A DNA stretch of 64,000 bases from contig NC_066581.1 of the NCBI RefSeq assembly GCF_024323335.1, positions 295,502,536 to 295,566,535 of the forward strand. Reading direction: 5' to 3'. Below are positions 11,898 to 21,935 of the stretch, piece by piece; the first letter of the stretch is position 1; each line of letters opens with the position of its first letter. The notes beneath the pieces were generated by a model that saw only the letters and a program-made list of their open reading frames with translations, was not told where the DNA came from and searched no databases. Source of the stretch: Lathyrus oleraceus (lineage: Eukaryota; Streptophyta; Magnoliopsida; Fabales; Fabaceae). The translations under genes and the position numbers were made by a program.

Positions 11898-12928
11898 TGA
11901 TCAATGCATTTTGATGCACTCTCTTTTACTGTGTGCTACTAAAATTCTATATTTTCCCTTGTTATTTTTATTGTTTTTGGTATGTTTTATAAAAGTTTAG
12001 TTTAATTTTTATTTTATTTTATTTCCGTTATTTATTTTCTGAATAAGTTGTAATTTGACACTTTCTCACTGTGCAAATCATAACTTGAGCTACGAGTATA
12101 TGATTGTCGCATTCTAATATGAGTTGAAATCTAAGAGGAAAAACTACAAGTTTTATGTTGAAGTCAAAAGTTAATTCATAGTGAAGAGGAGTAAAGTTAT
12201 TCGGATTTGTAACAGACTTAATAAAATAATTAGTTTTGGGGCCGAATCTATGTTTTTCGGGTATGGTGCTCTTAGAGCCTAACTTTCTTGTATTATTTAA
12301 GCAAACATGTAGTACTACTTCTAGGGTATTCAGTTTACACAAAATTATAATAGAAGGCTATGAATTCCATGGAGAGATAAACCACCAAAGGTTGATCTAT
12401 TGATTTCAGATTCCATCAAAACTCTGAGATTAATACAATTTCCAATTCAATTTTGATTCCTTTTCAATTATCTCGATGAATATCATTTCTTAATTCTAGT
12501 TCTCATATAATAGATTTGATAAAATTTGATTGATGCATGTTCCTTAATTTAATCGCACTAACTTAGCTTTTTTCGTCAATTCACGTTATCTTTAACTGTA
12601 TGCTCAATTGGACAAATAATAACGTAATACATATAGTATAGATAGGGCTTGTTTGATCGACAGTGTAATCGAATAACAATAAAATACGCTTAGGAAATTG
12701 GCATTATAATAATCAATGATAAGTCAGAAATCGAACCATTAGATTTCCTCGTTCATCATATTCATATTTAGTTTGTGTATTTTTGTTTGTTATTCTAAAA
12801 CCTTGAAAACTCCTCTTTATCGTTTCTATTGGTTAAATTAATTATGAGTACTTATGATACGACTCGATTGTCGCTTTTGTATACTATGTTTTATTAACTC
12901 GTTTTTACCCGTGCGAGGAAGAGGATCA
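11898..12928 (+). repeat. 3' LTR of the Athila-type element
   Basis: 1031 bases, beginning TGATCAATGC and ending GAGGATCA, followed by the target duplication CAAGT. Longer than the 5' LTR because it retains about 140 bases lost there. Confidence 0.8.
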
Positions 12929-12933
12929 CAAGT

Positions 12934-12970
12934 CTTTTGAATTCCATTTTCATATTTCTGCAATTTACCA

Positions 12971-13009
<39 letters not shown>

Positions 13010-13620
13010 TGTGTGTGTGTGTCCATAGTCGCTAAATCCTTATATTCATAAATTGCAGTGACTTTAGGTTTCCAACTACAGTTTAGGCTTCTAAATTTTT
13101 TTATGATTAATTCCTCATTTGAGAATGTTTTCCCTAGAGTTCTGATATGACTCACGAAATGGGTGAATCTTGTTTGCATTTGAATTATGTTTCTTTCAGG
13201 TTTCATTCCGAAGAGTTCATACTCATGGGTTAATGTGCCCAACCTTGCCCTATTTACGTTAGGAGTTCCTTCACGGGTAATTCGGAGAATGTCCCACATT
13301 TCTTTAGCAATTTTTCTGTGAGAAACTCGCAAAAGTTCATCAAGATCGAGAGAGGTAGTGGTGATATTCTTCACTTTCAAACCGCATTTCACATTCTAGC
13401 TGTCCTATTTAGACCAATGCTTTTAAGTTTGTCTACAACAACACCATAAACATTGTGTGCAGGGAAAAAAGGTCCTTCTTTCACATCCTTCCAAATACCA
13501 CGATCTATCCCTTCTATGACAAAATCCATTTTCTCTTTCCATAAACTATATCATTCTCTATTAAAGGATGAGGGTTTGTTTAGTGAATATCTTGAAGACA
13601 TTTTTCCTCTTTAGATGATT
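12934..13620 (-). pseudogene. Ty1/copia gag, N-terminal half
   Basis: The minus strand encodes copia gag motifs: AKEMWDILRITREGTPNVNR, LTHEYELFGMKPERNIIQMQ and a TRFTHFVSHIRTLGKTFSNE segment, all typical of the UBN2-type gag of plant copia elements. A TG microsatellite (12973-13022) has expanded inside the frame and is read as a His-Thr repeat. The frame ends where the Athila-type element is inserted; the rest of gag is at 7921-8649. Upstream (13400-13620) further gag N-terminal coding is visible in broken frames, preceded by a degenerate primer binding site at 13640-13651. Confidence 0.75.
12973..13022. repeat. (GT)n microsatellite inside copia gag
   Basis: About 25 GT units with one interruption (GTATGT). 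On the minus strand it reads as a His-Thr repeat in the gag frame. Confidence 0.95.
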
Positions 13621-13639
13621 AGTACTTAACAGGAGTTGG

Positions 13640-13651
13640 ACTTTAATGCCA
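13640..13651 (-). other. Degenerate copia primer binding site
   Basis: The plus strand reads ACTTTAATGCCA where an intact initiator-Met tRNA site would read GCTCTGATACCA. It sits between the gag start and an LTR end at 13654, the correct place for the minus-strand copia element. Confidence 0.5.
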
Positions 13652-13653
13652 CT

Positions 13654-15249
13654 TGTTGAACAAGCAACTTCAAACACAATAGAGGGGGTGAATTGTGGTA
13701 TTTAAAGTACATGATTAATTTTATACTTTTCTAGATTAAGATTATGTTAGCAGTTTTGTTTGAGTGAATTGTAGCTGAAATAAGTAATTAAAATTAAATA
13801 GAGGAAATTAAAATGACAGGGTTAGCCAGATTTCACCAAAGTGTTATCTAGGTTTTGCCGAACATTGGTCTATGTTGGACAAGTGACTCCAAGCACAAGA
13901 GGTGGGATGAATTGTGGTATTTAAAATTCTTGTTTAGATTGATATTTTTCTGGATTAAGACCGCATTAGTAATTTTGTTTGAGTAAATCATATCGGATAT
14001 AAATAATAAAAAGTAAATAGATGAAAATAAGGAGAATAACGTTAGAGAGATTACAATAAAGAGTTGTCCAGGTTTGGTCGAATGTTGCCTTAGTCTTGTC
14101 CCTGAGAGATCTTCTTAAGATTGTGGCATTAAATTTGGAGCTTTTAAAGGTTATACTCACGAAACTAAATACATTATGATTCTTAGATTTTTATAAGCTT
14201 ATCCCCAACCAATGACATCTTTTATCCTAGGATAAGTTAATGAAACTTTTAAAGATTTATGACTTATCTCAATAACCAAAAACAAAGTTTTTTCAGTAAA
14301 AGCTTAAGACACAAATTATAGGGTTTTATGAAGAGTTTATCTAAAGAAATAAACTTGACCTCTTAAGAGTGTCACACTCTTAAGAATATAAACAACTGAC
14401 ACAAGAGCTTACAAAGATTACTTCCTCACGAGCAAATTTTCACTTACTAGCACTAAGGCAGTTTAAGAAATATTTTATATATAGAGAGAGAGATATTAGA
14501 GAAATAAATTCCAAAGAAATAGTAAAATATTGGAAAATGGTGTGGTTTGAAGTGGAGGCTTGGCTCCTTTATATAATAGATGGAAAAATTAGGAATGGAA
14601 ATAATCCATGAGCCAAATTAATGATCTAATCAATTGGCATAAAGCTCTAATAAATTAGACAACTCATTTTTAATCAATTAACAACCAAAATAAGAAAGTT
14701 TAGATATATAGTCGTTGCAATTCATTAATGTTTTGTCCTTATATTTTGGCTAATCGTTTAGCACTCTTCTAATCAATTAGCTTGATGCTCTAATAGTTTA
14801 GTTGGCTCAATTTTTTTTCCAATCAATTGGGAAACTTACCAATCAATTGGTTAGTTTAAAAATGGTTTGAAAGGGTTTGGAGAGCTTTTTAATCGCTTGT
14901 CTTTGACTTAGAAAATTATTTTAAAGTTAAACACAGTTGAGAAAAATATTTTTTAATGCGTGTGTCAGTTGCCTTAGTACTTTTAAGCTACTCCCTTACT
15001 TTTACAATATTTAGGTCACTTAGACAACCATGAGCTGGCGAGCTTTCACACCTTTCTTTAAATTATACATGGACTTCAATCTTGTTTTTTTTTTATTGAT
15101 GATTCATGGGATAATTTATTTGGTTATAGTATCATCATCAATGTTTAAAGCTATTTCCATGGAATTTTAAAATTGTTGGCATCATCAAAATTTCAGATAG
15201 ATCTTCAGCGGTATTTTTAACCTTAAACCTGGAAGCACATAGATCCACA
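13654..15249 (-). repeat. Copia LTR (minus orientation)
   Basis: Sequence between the primer binding site at 13640-13651 and a polypurine-like tract read on minus as AAAAAAGGGGAGATAA just above 15249. The minus-strand LTR begins TGTGGATCTATG. Its last 440 bases contain an imperfect tandem duplication (13654-13872 and 13873-about 14095). A middle segment (14620-14870) holds repeated TAATCAATTA and CCAATCAATTGG words. The polypurine-like tract on its outer side implies that 3' internal copia sequence abuts it, so this LTR may be shared by tandem copies. Confidence 0.55.
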
Positions 15250-16216
15250 TTATCTCCCCTTTTTTATGATAATAACACATCTCTTAGGGAGGTAGTAAAA
15301 GAGATATCATGTATTTGTTTGGAGTGATTAAACTCCCCCTCAATTAAGTAGAGAGTATACTATACTCCCCAAGAGAGTATACTTCTCCCCCTTTTCGAAA
15401 TCAATGAAAAAACTATTTATTTGAGAAGTAAAAAATATATAAGCACATAGATCCCATGTAAAAGGAACAAGTTACCTTGTAAAGGTGGACAGGAGAAGTC
15501 TAGAGTGAGGCATAGAGAATAGGATCTAAGATTTTATTTCTCCTCGTGGATGGTAGCCTCCAACTTTGAATTTATCTGATATTTATATTTTTGATAACTT
15601 CTTCCTCTTAATTCTTTCTTGAACAAAACTCAAAGTTCTTTGAAGCTTTTTAAGCTGAGAGGAAATTCTAGAGTCTACCTTTTTCTTTGATTCTTTCATC
15701 TTAGGAAATCTTTTGGACAACCAGTTTTGATCCTCCTTAGGCCTTATACTAATATTGGACTCTAAGCATACTGCATTTTCCACTCCTTTTCTCCAACAAA
15801 ATTCGTAACTCAATCATAGGTTAGTAGAAAATAAATTTAGTTCACTAAGCAATTAAAAAATCACTTGCTAGAGAGTCAATCATAGTTTTCTGAATTTTCA
15901 ATCTCTATTAAGTGTACTACCTTAAAATCCCAGGGTAACTTAAGAGACTTTCCCTTTCGAGGAAAATACAAACCATTGTCGATTTTCCTTCTCTATTAAT
16001 CCTTGCTATGAGATTTGGTCCAAACATGGGACTAATATATCCATTACAAATTTATCATATTACCCTTTCAATAGGTTCCATGATTGCAGTTGTTCAGGGA
16101 TACCATCATAATTAAGGGACACCTCCAAAATTACTAGCCTTTACTTCTACCAAAACTCAAAGATCCAATGATTTTATCTTGTTGTTATTAGGAAAATAAA
16201 TTTCTTGCCTCTTAAG
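15250..16216 (-). pseudogene. Copia 3' internal remnant
   Basis: Minus-strand sequence upstream of the LTR contains GGGGGAG-type purine tracts (about 15260-15400) as found just before copia 3' LTRs. A 76-codon Lys-rich open segment at 15583-15813 (SRISSQLKKLQRTLSFVQER) looks like coiled coil. No enzyme domain is recognised. From 15850 to 16216 I see no coding signal. Confidence 0.35.
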
Positions 16217-16219
16217 AGT

Positions 16220-17659
16220 CACTACTACAAAATAAACCTTCCGTAACACCAATTTTACAACGCTTATAATGTTAACCGTGGTAATAATTTATTTTTGGGT
16301 GTTTTTTTTTGTATTTACTAAAGGACATGTCACAATGGTCAAATGAAGCAACCGTAGTGAAAGTTACACAAAGTGAAATAGTTTGAATCTCAACACCAAA
16401 AATTAGCCATTTATCAAGATAAAAATGTGATTGACAATATATATCACCACGGTTTTTATTACCAACTGTGATGAAAGGTGATGCTTATTTATATATAAGC
16501 AAAATCGCTTCAGTACATAACAACCGTCTCTCTCAAAACAAAACCCAAACAACTATTTCACTCGTCTGTCTCCAAATGAAACCCTAACTTTGTCACTCGT
16601 CTCTCTCATATGTAAACCCCGAAATGAAACCATAACATCAAATCTTAACCAATGGGTATTTATAAGTTCGTTTTCTCTATAGTTTTTTTTTTCAAAATCT
16701 CTTTCAATAGCTTGTTTCATTATGTATGAACTTTCTTCTTGTTTTGACTTATAGGTAGGGATGTTAAGTTTATTTCTCTAACTTTAGCTTCATCCTTATT
16801 TCATTATGGACACACAATTATGGAACATGTATGGTACGTTTCTGAAGCATTCTATGACTTGATATATTGTATTTATTGTTGATGAATATTGTTGTTAATG
16901 TTTGTTTAAAAGATGAGTTTATTATATATTATGTGGTTTGACTATTTTACCAATCTATTACCAAATATATAACTTTCCAAAATTCATTAGAAAATTATGA
17001 TATGATAGATAAAGTTGCATTAGAAAACAAGTACACGTTCAATTCTTGACACAAATTCTTCACACCGTTAACTGCATGTTGTTCTTTGACCATTAGAACT
17101 TAGTTTTATGATTGTAGGTCTTCAACCACCTCTCTCTCCACCTCTAATATTGTTTGTAAAGTAGATAATATTTTTCAAAAATAACTATAGGTGAAGGCAA
17201 GGGTGGTTGAAGAACTAGGATCATTAAACCAAGTTCTTATTGTTAAAGAGAAAAATACGAATAAGATGTTGAAGAAATCTTGTCAAGCATTGAAAGTGAA
17301 CCTCTTGTTCTAATATAACTTAATTTGTCATATTATAATGTTCTAGTTAAGATTGAAAGGTTATATGTTTAGTGAGCATTGGAGAAATAAGCATTCCACA
17401 TAATTTATAATAAACTCAGGTTTATATATCACAACGGTTGTTTAGCACAATGGTTGTTAAATATGTTGCATTAAACAATATAACAACAATTGTTTAAAGT
17501 AACAGTTATGGTAGGTAGTGCGCTGCATAGATACAATCATGGTCGCACAACCGTGGTTGAAAGCATCATACATACAACCACACCTTACCTCACAACGGTT
17601 GGTTCAGAATGGTGATATCCCTTTTCCAACCATTGTCATAGGTGTTTTCCGTAGTAGTG
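16220..17659. mobile_element. Non-autonomous CACTA (En/Spm) transposon, TSD AGT
   Basis: Starts CACTACTACAAAATAAACC and ends with the inverse of CACTACTACGGAAAACACC. It is flanked by a perfect 3-base duplication AGT at 16217-16219 and 17660-17662, the hallmark of CACTA transposons. Subterminal regions carry many copies in both orientations of a short word around AACCGT/ACGGTTG (for example near 16280, 16450, 17430 and 17590), as expected for transposase-binding subterminal repeats. No transposase ORF is visible in 1440 bases, so mobility would need an autonomous partner. Confidence 0.85.
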
Positions 17660-17662
17660 AGT

Positions 17663-17985
17663 GGAACAATAAAACTTATTTATTCATTCACTTGAAGAGA
17701 AACTCTATGTATCGCCATCTTCAACACAATTTGACTTTTCTACTTTTTGTACCTAAATCTTTTTCAGTCCTTTGATGTTAGTGGAATTATGAGCAGGCAT
17801 CTTTCTCTTTTTAATTATAAAAGTATGAAGGAGGATTTCCTTCTTTGCTTTCATGAATCCTTTTTATAAAACAAAACATGACAATGTGTCTTTATTGCAA
17901 TAATTGCGTTTTATGGTTTTGCATTTTGATTTTTGTTGAGCATTGCAAATATTGCTGAAACTTTTAATATTGTTCTTAAGTTAGT
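17663..17985. other. Intergenic, nothing recognised
   Basis: AT-rich sequence to the right of the CACTA element without protein or RNA signal that I can recognise. Confidence 0.4.
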
Positions 17986-19386
17986 TGTAGCGTCTTGATT
18001 TTTACTCTAGTATTTTTAATTTTATTTGATATTTTGGAGTGACTTTTATTTAATTAATTATTATCATTTAGGTTAATTTGGTTTGAGAGAATTTAATTAT
18101 AGTTTAATATTCAAATTATTGGAGAATTTGAGAAATTGTGATTCTGGGCAATAAACTAGAATTTCATAAAATATAAGGAGATGAGTAGACTTAGTGAGAA
18201 TTGAGGGAATTAGTAGAAATTATTAAAATAAAATAAATTAGGTTTTATTTAATTAGAAGGAAAATGGCAATGCGTAGAATTTTTGGTGGAATAAAGGGAA
18301 AGAAGAGAAGAGAGAAAACCCTATCATGTAAAGTGAAAGAGAAGAGTCTCCATAGCCAAAGTCTTCAAAGTTTCAAGCTTTTATGCGTAATCACGATAAG
18401 GGGGGATTTTTGATATATTGGTGTCTAAGTATGGGGATAGTGGAGATTCCTTAACATTGATGTGAAATTGAACCTTGAGATGGTTTGTGCAAAACCTCTC
18501 TAGATTGTTATTATATAATTCTTAGTTATGTTATTTTAATGATGCATCTTATGTCAATATATGTGTTTAATTCAAATTTCTTATGTTCATGAACGTATGT
18601 GATGTTTTAATGAATATGATGATGATTTCATGAATAATTTGTGATATATGTGTTTAATGTACATGTTTTTATGTGTTACATGTTATATGAATCGTGAATG
18701 GAAGATTACTATGCGTGTGAGGCTATATGGGACTCAAAAATTGAGATTTGGAAGTGATGCAATGGTGAAAACACAGATTTTCATGTTATTTTCAGTGGTG
18801 ACAGGCGTCCCCCTAGGTGACGGACCACCCGTCATCGCGCTAGGAAAGAAGACCAACTTGGACGAGCTGACGGGTGTAAGCGATGTAACTGGCTGACTAT
18901 CAACACGCGATGCAATGAATGCCTTAGTCTTATCGTCAGGATCTGATGGACAGGCTGGTTGGGAGGGTGACAACTGTCATTCCTGTGAGAGGCTGACCTT
19001 CAACCCGGTGTTGACTTTTTTTTTCAGGATGTTTGACTCGATTTTCAGAGAAGTATTTGAGTTTCTAATTTGTTTATTTTTGTTTGGTAAGGATTGATGA
19101 GAAAAGTGTTTGACTTATTATGATTGAGTTAATTGGCAAATGCCTCATGAGGAAGGATTGTTGATGTTGAGATAATTATGTTCAATGGAACTAATGACGT
19201 GGCCATAAAATGTCAATAATTGTTTATGGTATATTTTAGGTTCGAAAGGAACCAATGACGAGTATATAAGTTGTAGGTGGGGATGTGAATTATATTTTGC
19301 AAATGTTAGAGAGATGTGACACCCTTTTATATCTTTATGTTTTCTACATCTGTTATAAATTATATTTTAGGGTTTATGGTGTTACA
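17986..19386 (+). repeat. Possible solo LTR (Ty3/gypsy-like), low confidence
   Basis: The segment begins TGTAGCGTCTTG and could end GGTGTTACA. It includes a GC-rich stretch at 18780-18975 unlike its surroundings and no coding sequence. The flanks (TTAGT and TTCAT) do not form a target duplication, so ends and class are uncertain. Confidence 0.3.
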
Positions 19387-19399
19387 TTCATAACCATGA

Positions 19400-19805
19400 T
19401 CAACCATATTTTAAGACACCCTTTGGTTAGCTAATAGAATATTCAAGTTGTAACTCCCTTTAGTGAATTTATCATGTGTTTTTGAATATATGCAAGTTTA
19501 TTTTTCAAAATGTCGCATTGATCACACTTAATAAATTTGTCTAAGACTTTATGAGATAAGGAAGAATTTGGAATTAGATCATATACTCTCTCTCTCTCTC
19601 AAAGATTTTTTATTTCTTCCATTAGGTTTTTCTTTTTTAATTCAAGGGAAGAGATAATGTCTTTGGAAGTAGAGATAATTTTTTGTAATTTACTCGTATC
19701 TTTTGTTAGCTTCTTATACCAGGTTTTAGGGAACTGTTTCAAGACTCTGAAGACCAAGGTTCTGAATATTCTCTCAACTAGTCTCTTGATCCTTCTAAAC
19801 ATACT
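19400..19805 (-). pseudogene. Copia gag C-terminal fragment (coiled coil)
   Basis: Minus-strand coding of Lys-rich helical sequence: WYKKLTKDTSKLQKIISTSK, then SLELKKKNLMEEIKNL, and after a frame change DKFIKCDQCDILKNKLAYIQ. It resembles the C-terminal region of the copia gag at 8000-8330 (both have a FIKCD/FLKCD motif and the same helical run). The flanking zinc knuckle is missing. A fragment of that family. Confidence 0.5.
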
Positions 19806-19814
19806 TCAACATCA

Positions 19815-20554
19815 TTTATTCATAAGCCTCTTAAGATTAGAAGATAAAATTAAAAGGTTTTGCGTAAGGAAAATAATACACAGTACAAGATCAAATATTC
19901 CTTCCACTATGCTGATTTTGTGGGCTAAGGACTATACTATTGTACCATTTTACCTTCCATTATGCAAGCCGTTATGCAAGGCTACAACTGCATTTTGGTA
20001 TTCCAATTCTACCCTCCAACGAATCTTTTCATTGCCTATATAAAGGAGACTTGGAAGATTGGACAAACTTCTAATTCTCTACGATGATTCGCTGCTACTA
20101 CACAACGTTTTTGCTTAACTAGATATTATTGTGTATAGAGAAGAGAAAAACACATAGAGCTTTTATTCGTTATTGTGTGACAAACTCATTATACTTAATA
20201 ATTGTGTTATTCTGCTTTCTTAGAAGCAATATTGTAAACACATTATTGTAATCTCAATTGTTTGCATTGTATTCCTTGAGTGACTAGGATTTAGTCAGAT
20301 ATATTGGAGAAGACATTGGCGAGTATTCTTTGTGTGTCTGTAATCAGTTTTTGTTTTAGTGGATTAATTCCTTATTGATAATTCAAAATCACTTTGGTGG
20401 GTGGACTGGAGGTAGCTTAGCTAACAGGGAACCAATATAAAAATGCATGTGTTATTTTTTCTCGTTCGTGTTTACTATTTAATTGTTTTGGGTTTAAAAA
20501 GATTTCATTTTTAGAAACCCAACTCAAACCCCCCATTTCTTGTGTTTCTTTCCA
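19815..20554 (+). repeat. 5' LTR of copia copy A (left end approximate)
   Basis: Its right part (about 20265-20554) matches 26365-26650 closely: the shared words CCTTGAGTGACTAGG, GGACTGGAGGTAGCTT and TTCTTGTGTTTCTTTCCA occur in the same order. A TATA box (TATATAAAGG) lies at 20037-20046, about right for the LTR promoter. The right edge, TTTCTTTCCA, is nine bases before the primer binding site. The left end is not resolved. Confidence 0.6.
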
Positions 20555-20562
20555 CCTTCAAT

Positions 20563-20574
20563 TGGCATAAGAGC
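20563..20574 (+). other. Primer binding site, copia copy A
   Basis: TGGCATAAGAGC, two changes from the initiator-Met tRNA site TGGTATCAGAGC that is intact in copy B. Confidence 0.7.
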
Positions 20575-20644
20575 TTCAGTTCTAGTATTGATAAGTTTAT
20601 CAAACACTTAATAGTGTCAGATAAAGATCCAATTATGAAACACA

Positions 20645-21935
20645 ATGGCTGATCTCCGACCACCAGTTGCTCTTGTAAAGGATAGAGATCACTATAACAT
20701 CAAACCTCCTATTTTTGATGGAGAAATATTTGATTACTGGAAAGATATAATATAGACCTTCTTTATAGGTCATGACGTTGATCTATGGGATATGGTAGTT
20801 GATGGCTACATACACCTTGTAGATGCTAGTGGAAATAAAGTAGAAAGAAGAGTGATGACAGAACAACAGAAAAAAGATTATAAAAATCATCACAAAGCTA
20901 GAACTATATTATTGAACACCATTTCATACACTGAGTATGAAAACACCACAAATAGGGATACTACAAATTCCATATTTGATTCTCTAAGGATGACTCTCGA
21001 AGGGACTGCCCAAGTCAAAGAAACCAAGGCACTTGCCTTGATTCAGAAATATGAAGCGTTCAAGATGGAAGGCAATGAAATTGTTGAGAACACGTTCTCA
21101 AGGTTTCTAAGTCTTGTTGCATGACTTAAGGTTATGAACAAAGGGTATTCAACTGCTAATCATGTGAAGAAGATCATCAGAAGTTTACCTAAAAGATGCA
21201 GACTTATGGTAATTGCTTTGAAGTTATCAAAGGATCTGAACAACACTTATCTTGAAGAACTCGTTAGTTCTATAAGAATTCATGAAATTGAGCTTGAAGA
21301 AGATGAACCCAAGAGAAAGAGAAAATTTGTTGCTCTGAAATCTTTGGAAAAGTCCGAAAAACAATAAATATGTGCTTCAGAGTAAGAGTTCCAAACTTGA
21401 GAAGGAAAATCTTTCAGAAGCCTCTACAAGCTATGGTGATGTCATAAATAAATAAAACAAGTCATTCTAGAAATTTCTTGCTATAAGCCTAAATAGAAGC
21501 ATAATGGCTTCAATGATTTATCGAATAAGCCGGAACAGAACAAGAGGAATTGGTTATGATTCTAATGAAGAATATAATTCTGAAAAAGATGATAAACCAA
21601 AAACTCTCCATTCCCATTTTGTCCCTTATGGTAAACAAAATGGTGTTATGCCTAAAGGTAAAAACTTTTCAAAACCTAAGGCTAAAGAAAAAGCTCATTC
21701 CCATTTCAACCATGCATACATGTATAAATATCATGCACATAAACCCAAGTTTGTTAAAAACTTTAAGAAGACTAACCAAAAAGGACCCAAAACATTATGG
21801 GTGCCTAAGTATAAAATAATCTATGTTATAGATATCCTTAGCAGCACAATTGAGACACCAATCATAGTATTTGGACTCGGGATGCTCGTGACACATGAAC
21901 GGAAGAAGGCATATGTTCCAAAGCCTGGAACTTAA
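20645..21935 (+). pseudogene. Copia gag, copy A (broken, zinc knuckle deleted)
   Basis: Starts at ATG 20645 (MADLRPPVALVKDRDHYNIK) and has the copia gag order: a tryptophan-containing FDYWKD motif, the MVVDGYIHLVDASGNKVERR segment, LDSLRM-like and YLEELVSSIRIHEIELEEDE segments. In-frame stops occur near 20754 (TAG) and 21122. After about 21370 the sequence jumps to what in copy B lies near 28085, so roughly 650 bases including the zinc-knuckle region are missing. The tail carries the MIYRISRNRTRGIGYDSNEE motif also seen in B. Not functional. Confidence 0.8.

Larger units (their letters stand above)
8655..12928 (+). mobile_element. Deleted Athila-type Ty3/gypsy element inserted in copia gag (TSD CAAGT)
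   Basis: A complete insertion bounded by two related LTRs (8655-9543 and 11898-12928). Both begin TGATCA and end ATCA, and are flanked by a perfect 5-base target-site duplication CAAGT at 8650-8654 and 12929-12933. The interior is only about 2.35 kb and holds a short gypsy pol remnant (see separate entry), so most of gag-pol has been deleted. Host sequence on both sides is minus-strand copia gag, which reads in order across the insertion. The LTRs have clearly diverged, indicating an old insertion. Assignment to Athila rests on the pol remnant and general layout. Confidence 0.85.

Noticed and set aside
8770..12342. Minus-strand frames beginning MCKLNTP at 8770-8958 and 12028-12342
   Set aside because: Paired only because they are in the two LTRs of the Athila-type element; no protein motif.
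18648..19097. Overlapping short frames on both strands in a GC-richer stretch
   Set aside because: No domain recognised; probably LTR sequence.
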